NCBI RefSeq assembly: GCF_031679605.1
Contig: NZ_CP117522.1
Span: 9,052,001 to 9,116,000, forward strand
Direction of reading: 5' to 3'
From: Streptomyces luomodiensis
Lineage (GTDB): Bacteria > Actinomycetota > Actinomycetes > Streptomycetales > Streptomycetaceae
Length of the DNA: 64,000 nucleotides
The notes under the pieces were generated by a model. The model did no database searches. It was not told the origin of the DNA and saw nothing but the letters and a program-made list of their open reading frames with translations. Positions 36,087 through 44,462 of the stretch are shown here, piece by piece (position 1 is the first letter of the stretch; every line of letters begins with the position of its first letter). The position numbers and the translations under genes were made by a program.

Positions 36087-36803
36087 TCAGTCGGCGGTGC
36101 GCTGCTCCAGCGCCTCCCGCAGACGGCGCGAGGCGCTCTCCATATGCCGGGCCATCGCCGCTCGGGCGGCCTGCGCATCGCCCTTCTCGACCGCCTCGAA
36201 GATCGGCACATGGTCGGCGTAGGCGACCTCGCGGGGCCGTACGGCGCCGGTGCGCTCGACCCAGCCGCGCTGGATCACGGCGCGCATGCCCTTGAGCATG
36301 TCCCGCAGGACCGTGTTCCCGGCCAGTTCGGCGAGGGTCGCGTGGAACGCGGTGTCCGCCTCGGCGAACTCCGCGTCGGGGCATTCGCGCATCGCGGCGA
36401 GCCGGGCCCGCAGCAGCCGCACCCCCGCCTCGTCGCGGGTCTCGGCGGCCAGACCCGCGACGACGACCTCGAGTTCGGCACGGGCCCGCAGCATGTCCTG
36501 CGCGCCGCGCTCGCCGAGCACCAGGCCGAGTTCGAAGAGGCGGTACAGGACGTCGGAGTCGGCGCCGCGGAAGTAGGTGCCGCTGGACTGCCGGATCTCC
36601 AGGAGCCCCAGGAATCCGAGGGATTTGATGGCCTCGCGCACGGTGGGCCGGTTGACTCCGAGCATCTCGGTGAGCCGGCGCTCCGAGGGGATGCGGTCGC
36701 CGGGCTGGACCGCGCCGGACATCAGATAGTCGATGAGGCGGCGCGAGACCTCGGCGGCCAGCGGTTCCCTCGGCTCGACCGTGATTCTCGAGAGTTCGGC
36801 CAT
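36087..36803 (-). CDS. GntR-family (FadR subfamily) transcriptional regulator
   Basis: 238 residues from ATG 36803, with GAGGGA ahead. N-terminal winged helix: AAEVSRRLIDYLMSGAVQPG, IPSERRLTEMLGVNRPTVRE, and QSSGTYF. A C-terminal all-helical FCD domain has the metal-binding Asp/His pattern (ADTAFHATLAELAGN, DHVPIFEAVEKGD). FCD regulators respond to small organic acids or sugar acids. A 10-bp inverted repeat lies 53 bp upstream at 36856-36879. Its downstream partner seems lost (RraA-like fossil). Confidence 0.9.
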   Translation of the reverse strand: MAELSRITVEPREPLAAEVSRRLIDYLMSGAVQPGDRIPSERRLTEMLGVNRPTVREAIKSLGFLGLLEIRQSSGTYFRGADSDVLYRLFELGLVLGERGAQDMLRARAELEVVVAGLAAETRDEAGVRLLRARLAAMRECPDAEFAEADTAFHATLAELAGNTVLRDMLKGMRAVIQRGWVERTGAVRPREVAYADHVPIFEAVEKGDAQAARAAMARHMESASRRLREALEQRTAD

Positions 36804-36855
36804 GGATTCCCTCACTTCGGTGTGGATGAGTCAGCCGGAAGTCTAGTTTCCTACC

Positions 36856-36879
36856 GGCCGACCGGTCATCCGGTTGGCC
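36856..36879. promoter_or_regulatory. inverted repeat, probable FadR-type autoregulatory operator
   Basis: GGCCGACCGG and CCGGTTGGCC form 10-bp arms (one mismatch) around TCAT, 53 bp before the regulator's ATG. The position fits an autoregulatory operator. Confidence 0.45.
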
Positions 36880-36895
36880 GCGCCCGGAACCACGA

Positions 36896-36934
36896 GGACG
36901 CCGTGGGGGACAGGGGCCGTCCCCCACGGCGTCC
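36896..36934 (-). terminator. strong hairpin terminator after the FUSC gene
   Basis: Two perfectly complementary 16-base arms (36896-36911 and 36919-36934) are separated by a 7-base loop. The hairpin lies 29 bp past the FUSC stop in its direction of transcription. No T-run follows, as is common in streptomycetes. Confidence 0.75.
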
Positions 36935-36963
36935 ATGACGCGGCAGGCCGGTGGGCTCCTCGG

Positions 36964-39690
36964 TCAGCCGGCCGGGGCGAGCGTGATGTCGTGTCGCTGG
37001 GCGTGGCCGGGCGCCACCAGCAGGAACTCCGCACGCGGCGCATGCGCCGGGCTGGACGCGATCAAGGTGTAGCCGCCGGGTCGCAGACCGGGCAGCCGGT
37101 AGCCACCGCCGGCGGCCCGGACCAGGGCCTCGCGCTTGCCCCGATCGCTGATCACGGTGATCCACGCCGAACAGCCGTCCGGGTGCGCCGGGCAGTGCAG
37201 CGCGCCGCTGACGGTGACCGTCCCGGAGCCGGCGGAAGACGTGGACCCGGCGGAAGACGCGGTGGCGGCAGGCGCCGTCGTGCGGTGGCCGGCGGCGGGG
37301 GCGCCCGCGCTGTGGGCGCGCGCCGTGTTCGTGGCCGTGCCGGGACGCAGGGTGGCCGCCCAGGCGGCGAGGGCCGTGTGGGTGCGGTCGGCCGGAGCGG
37401 TCCGTGTGGTGGGCGGGGTGGTCGTCGCCAGCCCCCGGCCCTCCGCGAGCGCGGCGAGCGCCTCGTCCAGCGCCGCCAGCTCGTGCAGCGCGGTGTGCAG
37501 CCGGTCGGCGCGTGGCCGGTCGGCGGTGCGCAGATGGTCCGTCAGCTCGTGGATCAGGGGACTGACCCGGACCCAGGTGCCGCCCTCCTCGCCCTTCGTG
37601 ATGCGCCGGTCCAGGGCGTGGAGGGAGTCGACGAAGACATCGCAGACGCGCCGCAGACGGGCGGCCGACTCAGGAGCGAGGCGGATGTCGACGTCCGCCG
37701 CCGCGGCCAGGGTGTGTGCGTGCCGGGTGGCGGTGTTGAGAATCCCGAGCGCGCTCTCGTTGCCGCGCCCCCGGCCGCCCAGCGGCATCCGGACCAGTGG
37801 CCTGACCACGCTGCGCACCTGGAGGAGGGCGGCGTCCAGGGCGCGGGCCGCGCCGCGCAGCCGGACCGGGGCCTTGGGATCGGTCCAGCGCAGGGCGACC
37901 TGCTGGATCAGGTGTTCCATCGCGGACAGGTAGCCGCGCTGGACCTCGCCGGCGACCTTGCGGGTCGAGACCGGGAAGATCACCGCGGCGCAGACGGTGG
38001 CTATCGCGCAGCCCAGCGCGTTGTCCATCAGACGCTGCGTCAGCAGCCAGTTGACGTCGTCGTACGGCGTGGTCAGGCCGTACATCTGGACGAGCGCGGC
38101 GACCAGGCCGACGACCCAGTACGCGTACTGGCGCTGCATGCCCCAGGAGCCGATGGCCAGCCCGCCGACGATCACCGCCAGGGTCCACCAGATGTGGCCC
38201 GGCCCGATCAGGTGCAGCAGGACGATGCCGATGACCGCGCCGACGGCCGTGCCCACCACACGGTGTGCGAGCTTGCGCAACCGCTCATGGGTGGTGTTCG
38301 TGCCGAACAGCGTGATCATCACGCCGACCAGGCCCCAGTAGAAGCGCTGCCCGTTGATGGCGTCGGCCAGCGGGCACGTGATGGCGGCGGCGACCCCGGC
38401 CTGGAGCGGGGCGCGCAGAGAGGGAACGGCGCGCCGCCACCCCGGACCGGCCTGCGCGGCGGCGACCCGCTTGGCGGCGGGACCGGCTTCGGCCGGACGG
38501 TTGCGCTCCAGCGCCACGGTGGGCTGGAACGGCACCCTGGCCCGCACGGTGGACGAACTCCACCCCAGCTCCAGCCAGCGGGCGAGGGATTCGGCGAGCC
38601 CGTCCAGCAGGTCCGCGACACGGTGGGCCAGGGCGCGCACCTCCGCCTGCTCCGCGCTCGTCCCTTCGGGGACGGCGGCGGCCTGCTGCCGGATCAGCTC
38701 GGCGGCCGGGCGCAGCGCGTCGGCCTGCCCCAGATGGGTGTCGCGGGCGATGACCAGGCCGATCACGAGTGTTTCGCGCAGCGGAGCCGGCACCTGGCGG
38801 GCCGTCAGCTTCTGGATCGCCTGGCCGATGCCCTGGAGGGCGAGCTCGGCGTCGAAGAGGTACTGGTGCAGCAGCTCGGCGGTGTCCGGGTCGGCCGCGA
38901 CCTCGGGCTGGGCGAGGTGGCCGTCGATGGTGACGGTGGTGATGTTCAGCCGGCGCTGCGCGCGGCTCATCCGTTTGACCGCCGTGGCCTGGTCGGCGTC
39001 GGGGTCCAGGGCGGTGGCGGCGGCGTCCGCGATCCTGCGGGCCTCGACGAGGAAGGCGCGCTGGGTGCGCAGCAGGTCCTCACGCGGCATCGGGTAGCAC
39101 AGCAGCAGCCGGGCGAGCAGTACGGCCACCGAGGCCACCAGGGCGATGACGGCGAGCGGCCCACAGGTGTCCAGCGGGATGACGATGATGCCGCCGACCA
39201 TGAAGGCGTTGAAGGTCATCATGCCGGTCAGCAGGCCGATGGGACCGAAGCGGGCCAGGAAGAACGCGAAGGCCAGCGTCACCACCAAGAGGGTGAGGTC
39301 GAGCATCCGGTGCGCATGCGCCCATGAGGCGATCGGCAGGGCGGCGCAGTAGGGCAGGGGCATCCACAGGCTGGAACGCGCCAGTCGCAGCGGGGTGTTC
39401 TCGGCCACCACGAAGGCGCTCATCAGCCCCATCATGCCGCCGACCACCATGCCCAGCATGGTGGGCACGTCCAGGACATGCGTCATCCCGTAACCGACCG
39501 AGAGGGAGACGGTCATGGACACCAGCGCTCGCCACCCCGCCTGAAGGTGGCCGAGGCCGGGATCGGCGGCGAGCACCCAGTCCCACCAGCGTCTGGGTCC
39601 GCCGACTCGGGGCGGGGCGAATCCACGGGCAGGGTGCGTGGGGTGCGGGTCCGTGGCCGACGGGGGTGAGTCGATAGCCGGCGTCGTCAA
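36964..39690 (-). CDS. FUSC-family membrane protein with a C-terminal beta-sandwich domain
   Basis: 908 residues. Two blocks of membrane helices (about 55-200 and 425-560; SMTVSLSVGYGMTHVLDVPT and YWGLVGVMITLFGTNTTHERL) separated by a cytoplasmic region, as in fusaric-acid-resistance/AaeB efflux proteins. A long Ala/Thr-rich linker (about 760-815) leads to a tail with LPGLRPGGYTLIASSPAHAP, typical of carboxypeptidase-regulatory or prealbumin-like domains, which FUSC proteins usually lack. Likely an exporter of aromatic acids or drugs. The ATG is at 39690; a MarR-like palindrome lies about 185 bp upstream. Confidence 0.82.
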   Translation of the reverse strand: MTTPAIDSPPSATDPHPTHPARGFAPPRVGGPRRWWDWVLAADPGLGHLQAGWRALVSMTVSLSVGYGMTHVLDVPTMLGMVVGGMMGLMSAFVVAENTPLRLARSSLWMPLPYCAALPIASWAHAHRMLDLTLLVVTLAFAFFLARFGPIGLLTGMMTFNAFMVGGIIVIPLDTCGPLAVIALVASVAVLLARLLLCYPMPREDLLRTQRAFLVEARRIADAAATALDPDADQATAVKRMSRAQRRLNITTVTIDGHLAQPEVAADPDTAELLHQYLFDAELALQGIGQAIQKLTARQVPAPLRETLVIGLVIARDTHLGQADALRPAAELIRQQAAAVPEGTSAEQAEVRALAHRVADLLDGLAESLARWLELGWSSSTVRARVPFQPTVALERNRPAEAGPAAKRVAAAQAGPGWRRAVPSLRAPLQAGVAAAITCPLADAINGQRFYWGLVGVMITLFGTNTTHERLRKLAHRVVGTAVGAVIGIVLLHLIGPGHIWWTLAVIVGGLAIGSWGMQRQYAYWVVGLVAALVQMYGLTTPYDDVNWLLTQRLMDNALGCAIATVCAAVIFPVSTRKVAGEVQRGYLSAMEHLIQQVALRWTDPKAPVRLRGAARALDAALLQVRSVVRPLVRMPLGGRGRGNESALGILNTATRHAHTLAAAADVDIRLAPESAARLRRVCDVFVDSLHALDRRITKGEEGGTWVRVSPLIHELTDHLRTADRPRADRLHTALHELAALDEALAALAEGRGLATTTPPTTRTAPADRTHTALAAWAATLRPGTATNTARAHSAGAPAAGHRTTAPAATASSAGSTSSAGSGTVTVSGALHCPAHPDGCSAWITVISDRGKREALVRAAGGGYRLPGLRPGGYTLIASSPAHAPRAEFLLVAPGHAQRHDITLAPAG

Positions 39691-39875
39691 CTGGCCTCCG
39701 TTTCTCTGGCGGGTACAAGGGGTGTGGCCGGACGTGCGGGGCGGTCACACAGTCGCGCGGTGCCCCGGAGCGGCCGGACGTACGCAGGACGCGGAGAGCC
39801 CGCCGATGTCGCTCAGTGGCCCTCTCGGGCCCTGCCCCATCCGACACTCGTCGGGTCCCAGCGAACGATGCATTG

Positions 39876-39893
39876 GCCAATTATATAAGTGGC
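39876..39893. promoter_or_regulatory. AT-centred palindrome, MarR-type operator candidate
   Basis: GCCAATTATATAAGTGGC is a near-perfect 18-bp palindrome (GCCAnTTATATAAnTGGC) in DNA that is otherwise very GC-rich. On the minus strand it contains TATAAT, so it may cover the -10 of the FUSC promoter. It resembles MarR-family sites. No MarR gene is in the window. The rest of 39691-40095 (about 400 bp) holds no gene I can support. Confidence 0.5.
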
Positions 39894-40095
39894 TTTCACT
39901 TCGGCGGTGGCCGGGGCACCACGCCGGGACCGCCGGTCCGCCACGCCGGAGGCGTCATCTCCTCACCGCCGCAGTCCGTTTCACCCCAGGCAGCCCGTGA
40001 TGCACCCCGGCGTCGCGGACGTTGTGGCATCCGTGGCGGAGTCGGCGGCTCGGCGGCTCGGTGTCTCACCGGCCCGGTCGGGTGACTCGCCCGGA

Positions 40096-41091
40096 TCACA
40101 GCCTCAGCGTCGCCGCCACCGGCAGGTGGTCGCTGTCGGTGGCGGGCAGGGTCCAGGACGCGCGCGGATCCACGCCGCGCACGAGTATGTGGTCGATCCT
40201 CGCCACGGGGAGGGAGGCGGGCCACGTGAGCCCGAACCCGGCGCCCGCCTCGCTCTGGGCCGAGCGCAGTCGGGAGGTGACGGCGGACAGCGCCCGGTCC
40301 TCGAAGGTGCCGTTGAAGTCGCCCACGAGCACGGTGCGCCCCGCCGGTTCGGCCCGCAGGGCGTCGCCGAGGCGGTGCGCGGCGGCGTCGCGCGCGGTGG
40401 TGGCGAAACCCGAGAAGGGAGTGAACCGGACCGACAGCAGATGGGCGACGAAGACGGTGACCGGCCCCTTGGGTGTCCGCACGGTGGCGCGCAGGGCGCG
40501 TGGCCAGGGCGCGATGTCCACCGTGCGGGAGGCGTCGATGGGGTAGCCGCTCCACAGTCCGACCGTGCCCCGCACCACGTGGTACGGGTAGGTGGCGGCC
40601 AGTGTTCTCTCGTACTCCGCTGTCGCGCTGCCCAGCTCTTCGAGGGCCAGCACATCGGCACCGGAGGCGGCGAGGGCGCGTGCGGTGTGCGCGGGGTGCG
40701 GGTTGTGCTCGTTGACGTTGTGGGACACCACGGTCAGGTCTCCGCCGTCCGCCCGCTTGTCGAGGAGCGTCCCGCCGAACAGCGAGCACCAGGTGAGCGC
40801 GGGCAGGACGACGGCCACGGCGGCGGTCGCGGACCGGCGGACGAGGGCACAGAGCAGCAGCGTCGGCACGGCCAGCCCGGTCCAGAGCAGAAAGGTCTCC
40901 ACGAGGCTGCCGAGGTGGCCGACCTGGTTGGGGATATGGGCGTGGAACAGCATCGCCGCCGCGGCCGTCAGCGCGAGCACGGCGATGGTCCGGCCCCGCC
41001 GCCAGACGCCGCCGGTCGTGGCGCTCTCGTCGGTCTCGGGCGGGGGAGCGGGCGCCGGCGGTGTGGAAGGGGTGTCGAGGGAGGTGGTCAT
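40096..41091 (-). CDS. VanJ-like membrane endonuclease/exonuclease/phosphatase-family protein
   Basis: 331 residues. Three N-terminal membrane helices (about 35-110) precede an EEP domain facing outside: VVSHNVNEHNP, LALEELGSA, VGDFNGTFEDRAL, and SDHLPVAATL carry the Asn, Glu, Asp and His of the family. VanJ of S. coelicolor has this build, confers teicoplanin resistance and probably acts on undecaprenyl-pyrophosphate. A cell-wall lipid role is likely. The gene is 7 bp from the carboxypeptidase gene and in the same direction. Confidence 0.8.
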   Translation of the reverse strand: MTTSLDTPSTPPAPAPPPETDESATTGGVWRRGRTIAVLALTAAAAMLFHAHIPNQVGHLGSLVETFLLWTGLAVPTLLLCALVRRSATAAVAVVLPALTWCSLFGGTLLDKRADGGDLTVVSHNVNEHNPHPAHTARALAASGADVLALEELGSATAEYERTLAATYPYHVVRGTVGLWSGYPIDASRTVDIAPWPRALRATVRTPKGPVTVFVAHLLSVRFTPFSGFATTARDAAAHRLGDALRAEPAGRTVLVGDFNGTFEDRALSAVTSRLRSAQSEAGAGFGLTWPASLPVARIDHILVRGVDPRASWTLPATDSDHLPVAATLRL

Positions 41092-41098
41092 GGTGCTT

Positions 41099-42124
41099 TC
41101 ACCAGGTCCCGGAGGTGGTCGTCGACACCCACCGTCGTACGGCCTCGATCAGGGTGCGGCTGCTGTCGAGCGCGGCCTGGAGCCCCTCCTGGGGGCTGGA
41201 GCCCGCGCGCTGGTGGAGGACGACGCCGAGGATCAGCCGGTCGTGTCCCGCGCCGTCGGGCGCGGTGGCCGCCCACATCAGGGCGCCACCGGCGGGTGTG
41301 CTGGAGCCGGTCTTGAGGCCGATCACACCGGCCGTGCCCAGCAGGGTGTTGGTGTTGCGGATCGGGCCGGGCACACCGGGGACGGTGGTGCTGGGCTTGG
41401 CGACGATGGCTCGGAGCACCTCGTCCCGCATCACCCGCCGCGCCAGCTTCAGCTGGTCGGCGCTGGTGCTGGTGGTCGTGGACTCGATGCCGCTGGCGCC
41501 GCTGTAGGTGGTGTGGCGCATGCCCAGATCGTGGGCAGCCCGGTTCATCTCCGCCACGAACGCCTCCTGCGAGCCCGCGTCCCAGCGGGCCAGCAGCCGG
41601 GCGATGTTGTTCCCGGAGGGGATCAGCATCAGTTCCAGCACGTGTCGTTCGCTCAGCCGCTGTCCGGCCCGCACCCGCACGCTCGACTCCGAGCCCGAGC
41701 CGGACTCGTCGGCGGCCGGCTGGTCGACGGTGATGTCGGGACCGGCCTCGCCGGCCCGCAGTGGATGGTCACGCAGGATCACGTACGCGGTCATCACCTT
41801 CGTGACGCTGGCGATCGGCACCGGCCTCTGGGCGCCCTCGGTGGCGACATCACCGATGTCGCCGGTATCACCAGTGCCGCCGGCGCCGCCGGTTTCCCCG
41901 GTATCACCGGTGCCCTCGACCAGCACGCTCGTCTGGCCCTCCCGCGGCCAGGGCCACGACAGCGAGCCGTCCTCTCCTGAGGTGAGTCCGACGCACAGGC
42001 CGATGACGGCCACGAGCACCACGGCCGTGGCACCGGCTTTGCGGAGGGGAGGCCACGAGCGGCCCGGCCGCGGCGGCTGCGCCACGCCCGTGCCAGGTGG
42101 TTGGGGGATACGGTCACGGTCCAT
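41099..42124 (-). CDS. D-alanyl-D-alanine carboxypeptidase (class-A-type low-MW PBP)
   Basis: 341 residues from ATG 42124 (a TTG two codons earlier is possible). An N-terminal membrane anchor (about 30-50) is followed by a Gly/Thr/Asp-rich stretch of about 30 residues, then the peptidase. Catalytic motifs: SVTK (SxxK), SGN in LIPSGNNIARLL, and KTG in GLKTGSSTP. It trims peptidoglycan stem peptides outside the membrane. The ribosome-binding site GGAGG is overlapped by a long hairpin (42138-42182). It is paired with a VanJ-like gene and sits beside a CseB/CseC-like system. Confidence 0.88.
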   Translation of the reverse strand: MDRDRIPQPPGTGVAQPPRPGRSWPPLRKAGATAVVLVAVIGLCVGLTSGEDGSLSWPWPREGQTSVLVEGTGDTGETGGAGGTGDTGDIGDVATEGAQRPVPIASVTKVMTAYVILRDHPLRAGEAGPDITVDQPAADESGSGSESSVRVRAGQRLSERHVLELMLIPSGNNIARLLARWDAGSQEAFVAEMNRAAHDLGMRHTTYSGASGIESTTTSTSADQLKLARRVMRDEVLRAIVAKPSTTVPGVPGPIRNTNTLLGTAGVIGLKTGSSTPAGGALMWAATAPDGAGHDRLILGVVLHQRAGSSPQEGLQAALDSSRTLIEAVRRWVSTTTSGTW

Positions 42125-42137
42125 GTGCAAGGCACCT

Positions 42138-42182
42138 CCAAGGTGGTCGATGTGCTGCGCTCGCGCACGTCGGCCACCTTGG
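42138..42182 (-). promoter_or_regulatory. long leader hairpin overlapping the carboxypeptidase ribosome-binding site
   Basis: In the transcript a 9-bp stem (CCAAGGTGG / CCACCTTGG) is extended by an 8-bp stem (CGACGTGC / GCACATCG, one wobble) around a 9-nt loop. The last GG of the outer 3' arm are the first two bases of the GGAGG that serves the ATG at 42124. Folding would hide the ribosome-binding site. Confidence 0.5.
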
Positions 42183-42263
42183 CCGGGCCGGATTTCCGCG
42201 GGGTCGTGACCGTGGCTCCGGCACCGCTCGGCCGGTCATCCGTTGTGTATCAGCTCTGTGGCG

Positions 42264-43499
42264 TCAGCCCGTCGGCGGCAGCCGGAGCGTGACGACGGCT
42301 CCGCCGTCGGTGGCGTTCGAGAAGTGCAGCGCCGCGCCGATGACCCGGGCCTGGCCCGAGGCGACGGTCAGCCCGAGTCCGTGACCGCGGCCGCGCTCGG
42401 CCGCGCCGGTGCGGAACCGCTGCGGCCCTTCCACGAGCAGGCTGTGGGGGAAACCGGGGCCGTGGTCGCGGACCACGACCGTCGTTCCCTCGATGGTGAC
42501 CTCGACCGGCGCTCCGCCGTGCCGGTGGGCGTTGGTGAGCAGGTTGGCGAGGATCCGGTCGAGCCGGCGCGGGTCCGTCTCGACCACGCCGGGCGCGGCC
42601 CCGGCCGTGAGGGTCGCTTCGAGACCGGTGCGGGCCAGCGAGTCCCGGACCATGTCGGGGAGAGCGACGGGCCGCAGATCGGCGCGTTCCACACCGGCGT
42701 CGAGACGGGAGATCTCCAACAGGTCCTCCACGAGGGTGCGCATCACCCGCACCCGGTCCCTGACGAGATCGGTGGCCTCGCTCTCGGGGAGCAGCTCGGC
42801 GGAGGTGACCAGGCCCATCAGCGGGGTGCGCAACTCGTGTGCCACATCGGCGGTGAAGCGCTGTTCACCGCGCAGCCGGTCCCGCAGGCTGTCGGCCATG
42901 GAGTCGACGGTGGCCGAGATCTCGGTGATCTCGTCGCCCGCCCGGCCGCCCGACTCGGTCCTGGCGTCCAGGTCGCCCGAGGCGATACGTCGTGCGGTCC
43001 GCGCCACCCGCCGCAGCCGTCGGTTGGGGAGTTCGGCGGCGAGGGCGGACACGGGGACGACGACGGCCAGCGCGGCCAGCGAGTACTTCCACATGTGCCG
43101 GTCCAGGGCGCGGCGGCTGAGCTGGTCGGGCGTCATATCGACCCAGGTGGCCACCAGACGGCCGTCGGACAGCCGCTTTCCGGCCCACATCCGCGGACGG
43201 TAGGGCTTGCTCTCGTCGTACACGGCCGCCTCCCCTTGGGTCCGCACCCTCCGCACCAGCTCCGGTGGCATCTCCCCGGGGGCGCGGACGACGGCGTCGG
43301 GCCCGCTCCGGCCGCCCGGGGTGAGGGCGGTGTCCAGTGCGGTGTGCGCCTTGGCCGCGCCCTCGTTCATGGACCGCTCGTAGGTGCTGTGGTGCACCAG
43401 CAGTCCGACCGTCAGCGCGATGCCGCAGCACGCCGCGGCCACCAGCAGGGCGATCTTCCAGCGCAGGGAGCGCCAGTTGAGCAGGGACCGGGTGCCCAC
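42264..43499 (-). CDS. sensor histidine kinase (CseC-like)
   Basis: 411 residues from GTG 43499. Two membrane helices (about 15-36 and 138-158) bracket an outside sensor of about 100 residues (TPDQLSRRALDRHMWK at its end). HAMP, H-box TADVAHELRTPLMGLV, N-box NLLTNAHRHG, and G-box RDHGPGFP/GHGLGLTVA follow. Its size and its partner resemble CseC of the cell-envelope stress system. It starts one base after the regulator's stop. Confidence 0.9.
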   Translation of the reverse strand: MGTRSLLNWRSLRWKIALLVAAACCGIALTVGLLVHHSTYERSMNEGAAKAHTALDTALTPGGRSGPDAVVRAPGEMPPELVRRVRTQGEAAVYDESKPYRPRMWAGKRLSDGRLVATWVDMTPDQLSRRALDRHMWKYSLAALAVVVPVSALAAELPNRRLRRVARTARRIASGDLDARTESGGRAGDEITEISATVDSMADSLRDRLRGEQRFTADVAHELRTPLMGLVTSAELLPESEATDLVRDRVRVMRTLVEDLLEISRLDAGVERADLRPVALPDMVRDSLARTGLEATLTAGAAPGVVETDPRRLDRILANLLTNAHRHGGAPVEVTIEGTTVVVRDHGPGFPHSLLVEGPQRFRTGAAERGRGHGLGLTVASGQARVIGAALHFSNATDGGAVVTLRLPPTG

Positions 43500-43500
43500 G

Positions 43501-44310
43501 TCAGCGCCTCAGCTTGTAGCCAAAGCCGCGGACCGTCTCGATCCGTCCGGCGCCGATCTTCTTCCGCAACCGCTGGACGCACAGGTCGACGACGCGGCTG
43601 TCGCCGTCCCAGCCGTAATCCCATACGTTGCGCAGCAGTGTCTGCCGGTCCAGCACGATGCCGGGATGCGCGGCGAACTCCAGCAGCAGCCGCAGTTCGG
43701 TGGGTGCCAGCGCGATCGGCTCACCGGCCAGGAACACCTCCAGGCCGCCTGTGTCGATGGCCAGGTCACCGAAGCGGAGCCGGGCGCGTTCGGGGCGCGG
43801 CTCGGGCTGCTCGGGGCGGCTCGGCCGGCCCGGCTGGTGGCCCGCCGATCCGACCGCCGCCGGGGTGGCCGTCGCTGGGGCGGCCGGATCGGCGGGTGCG
43901 GTGGCCGGTGCGAACGTGGCCCGCCGCAGCAGCGACCGGATCCGGGCCACCAGCACCGCGGTGTCGACCGGCTTGACGACATAGTCGTCGGCGCCCGCCT
44001 CCAGGCCGGATATGACGTCCAGCGCGTCGCCGCGGGCCGACATCATCAGGATCGGGTCCATGCTGGTCTCCCGGATCCGGCGGCACAGTCCGATGCCGTC
44101 GAGCCCCGGCAGCATCACGTCCAGCAGCAGCAGGTCATGGCCCCCGTCCCGGAACAGCTCCAGACCGGTCAGCCCGTCTCCGGCCGTGGTGACGCGGTAG
44201 CCGTAGCGCTCCAGCGCCATCGCGACCGACCTGCGGATCACCTCGTCGTCCTCCACCAGGAGGATCGTGACGGGCGTGGGACCACCGTCACCGGCGGCTG
44301 CGTAGGACAT
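43501..44310 (-). CDS. OmpR-family response regulator (CseB-like)
   Basis: 269 residues from ATG 44310 (upstream GTG/TTG possible). Receiver with VEDDEVIRRSVAMALERYGY, Asp64 in LLLDVMLPGLDGIGLCRRIR, and VVKPVD for the conserved Lys. A Pro/Ala-rich linker of about 45 residues leads to the winged helix (LAPTELRLLLEFAAHPGIVL, WDYGWDGDSRVVD, ETVRGFGYKLRR). The long linker and sequence are like CseB of Streptomyces. Upstream is a GTATCA/GTATCG direct repeat. Confidence 0.9.
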   Translation of the reverse strand: MSYAAAGDGGPTPVTILLVEDDEVIRRSVAMALERYGYRVTTAGDGLTGLELFRDGGHDLLLLDVMLPGLDGIGLCRRIRETSMDPILMMSARGDALDVISGLEAGADDYVVKPVDTAVLVARIRSLLRRATFAPATAPADPAAPATATPAAVGSAGHQPGRPSRPEQPEPRPERARLRFGDLAIDTGGLEVFLAGEPIALAPTELRLLLEFAAHPGIVLDRQTLLRNVWDYGWDGDSRVVDLCVQRLRKKIGAGRIETVRGFGYKLRR

Positions 44311-44402
44311 GTTCACCAACCTGTGCGAGGAGCGGAGCCTCCCATGATGCCGAAGGAGATCTCCGCCCCGGCGAGGCCGGGCCTCCGTGGCCGCTCAGCT
44401 GT

Positions 44403-44419
44403 GTATCAACCACGTATCG
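44403..44419. promoter_or_regulatory. 11-bp-period direct repeat upstream of the CseB-like gene
   Basis: GTATCA (44403-44408) and GTATCG (44414-44419) are 11 bp apart, about 95 bp before the regulator's ATG. The 9-mer TGTGTATCA here (44400-44408) recurs at 42244-42252, about 120 bp before the carboxypeptidase start. A shared site for the regulator is possible; each match alone could be chance. Confidence 0.35.
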
Positions 44420-44462
44420 GCCGCCGCCACCGCACAGGACCGCGTCACAACACCGCGTACGC

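Noticed and set aside
36874-39327. An 817-codon plus-strand frame opposite the FUSC gene
   Set aside because: Gln/Arg/Gly-rich composition typical of a shadow; the minus strand has membrane helices and family motifs.
41794-42177. Minus-strand frame covering the leader hairpin of the carboxypeptidase gene
   Set aside because: Reads into the carboxypeptidase in another frame with no start signal or homology; the hairpin is better explained as RNA structure.
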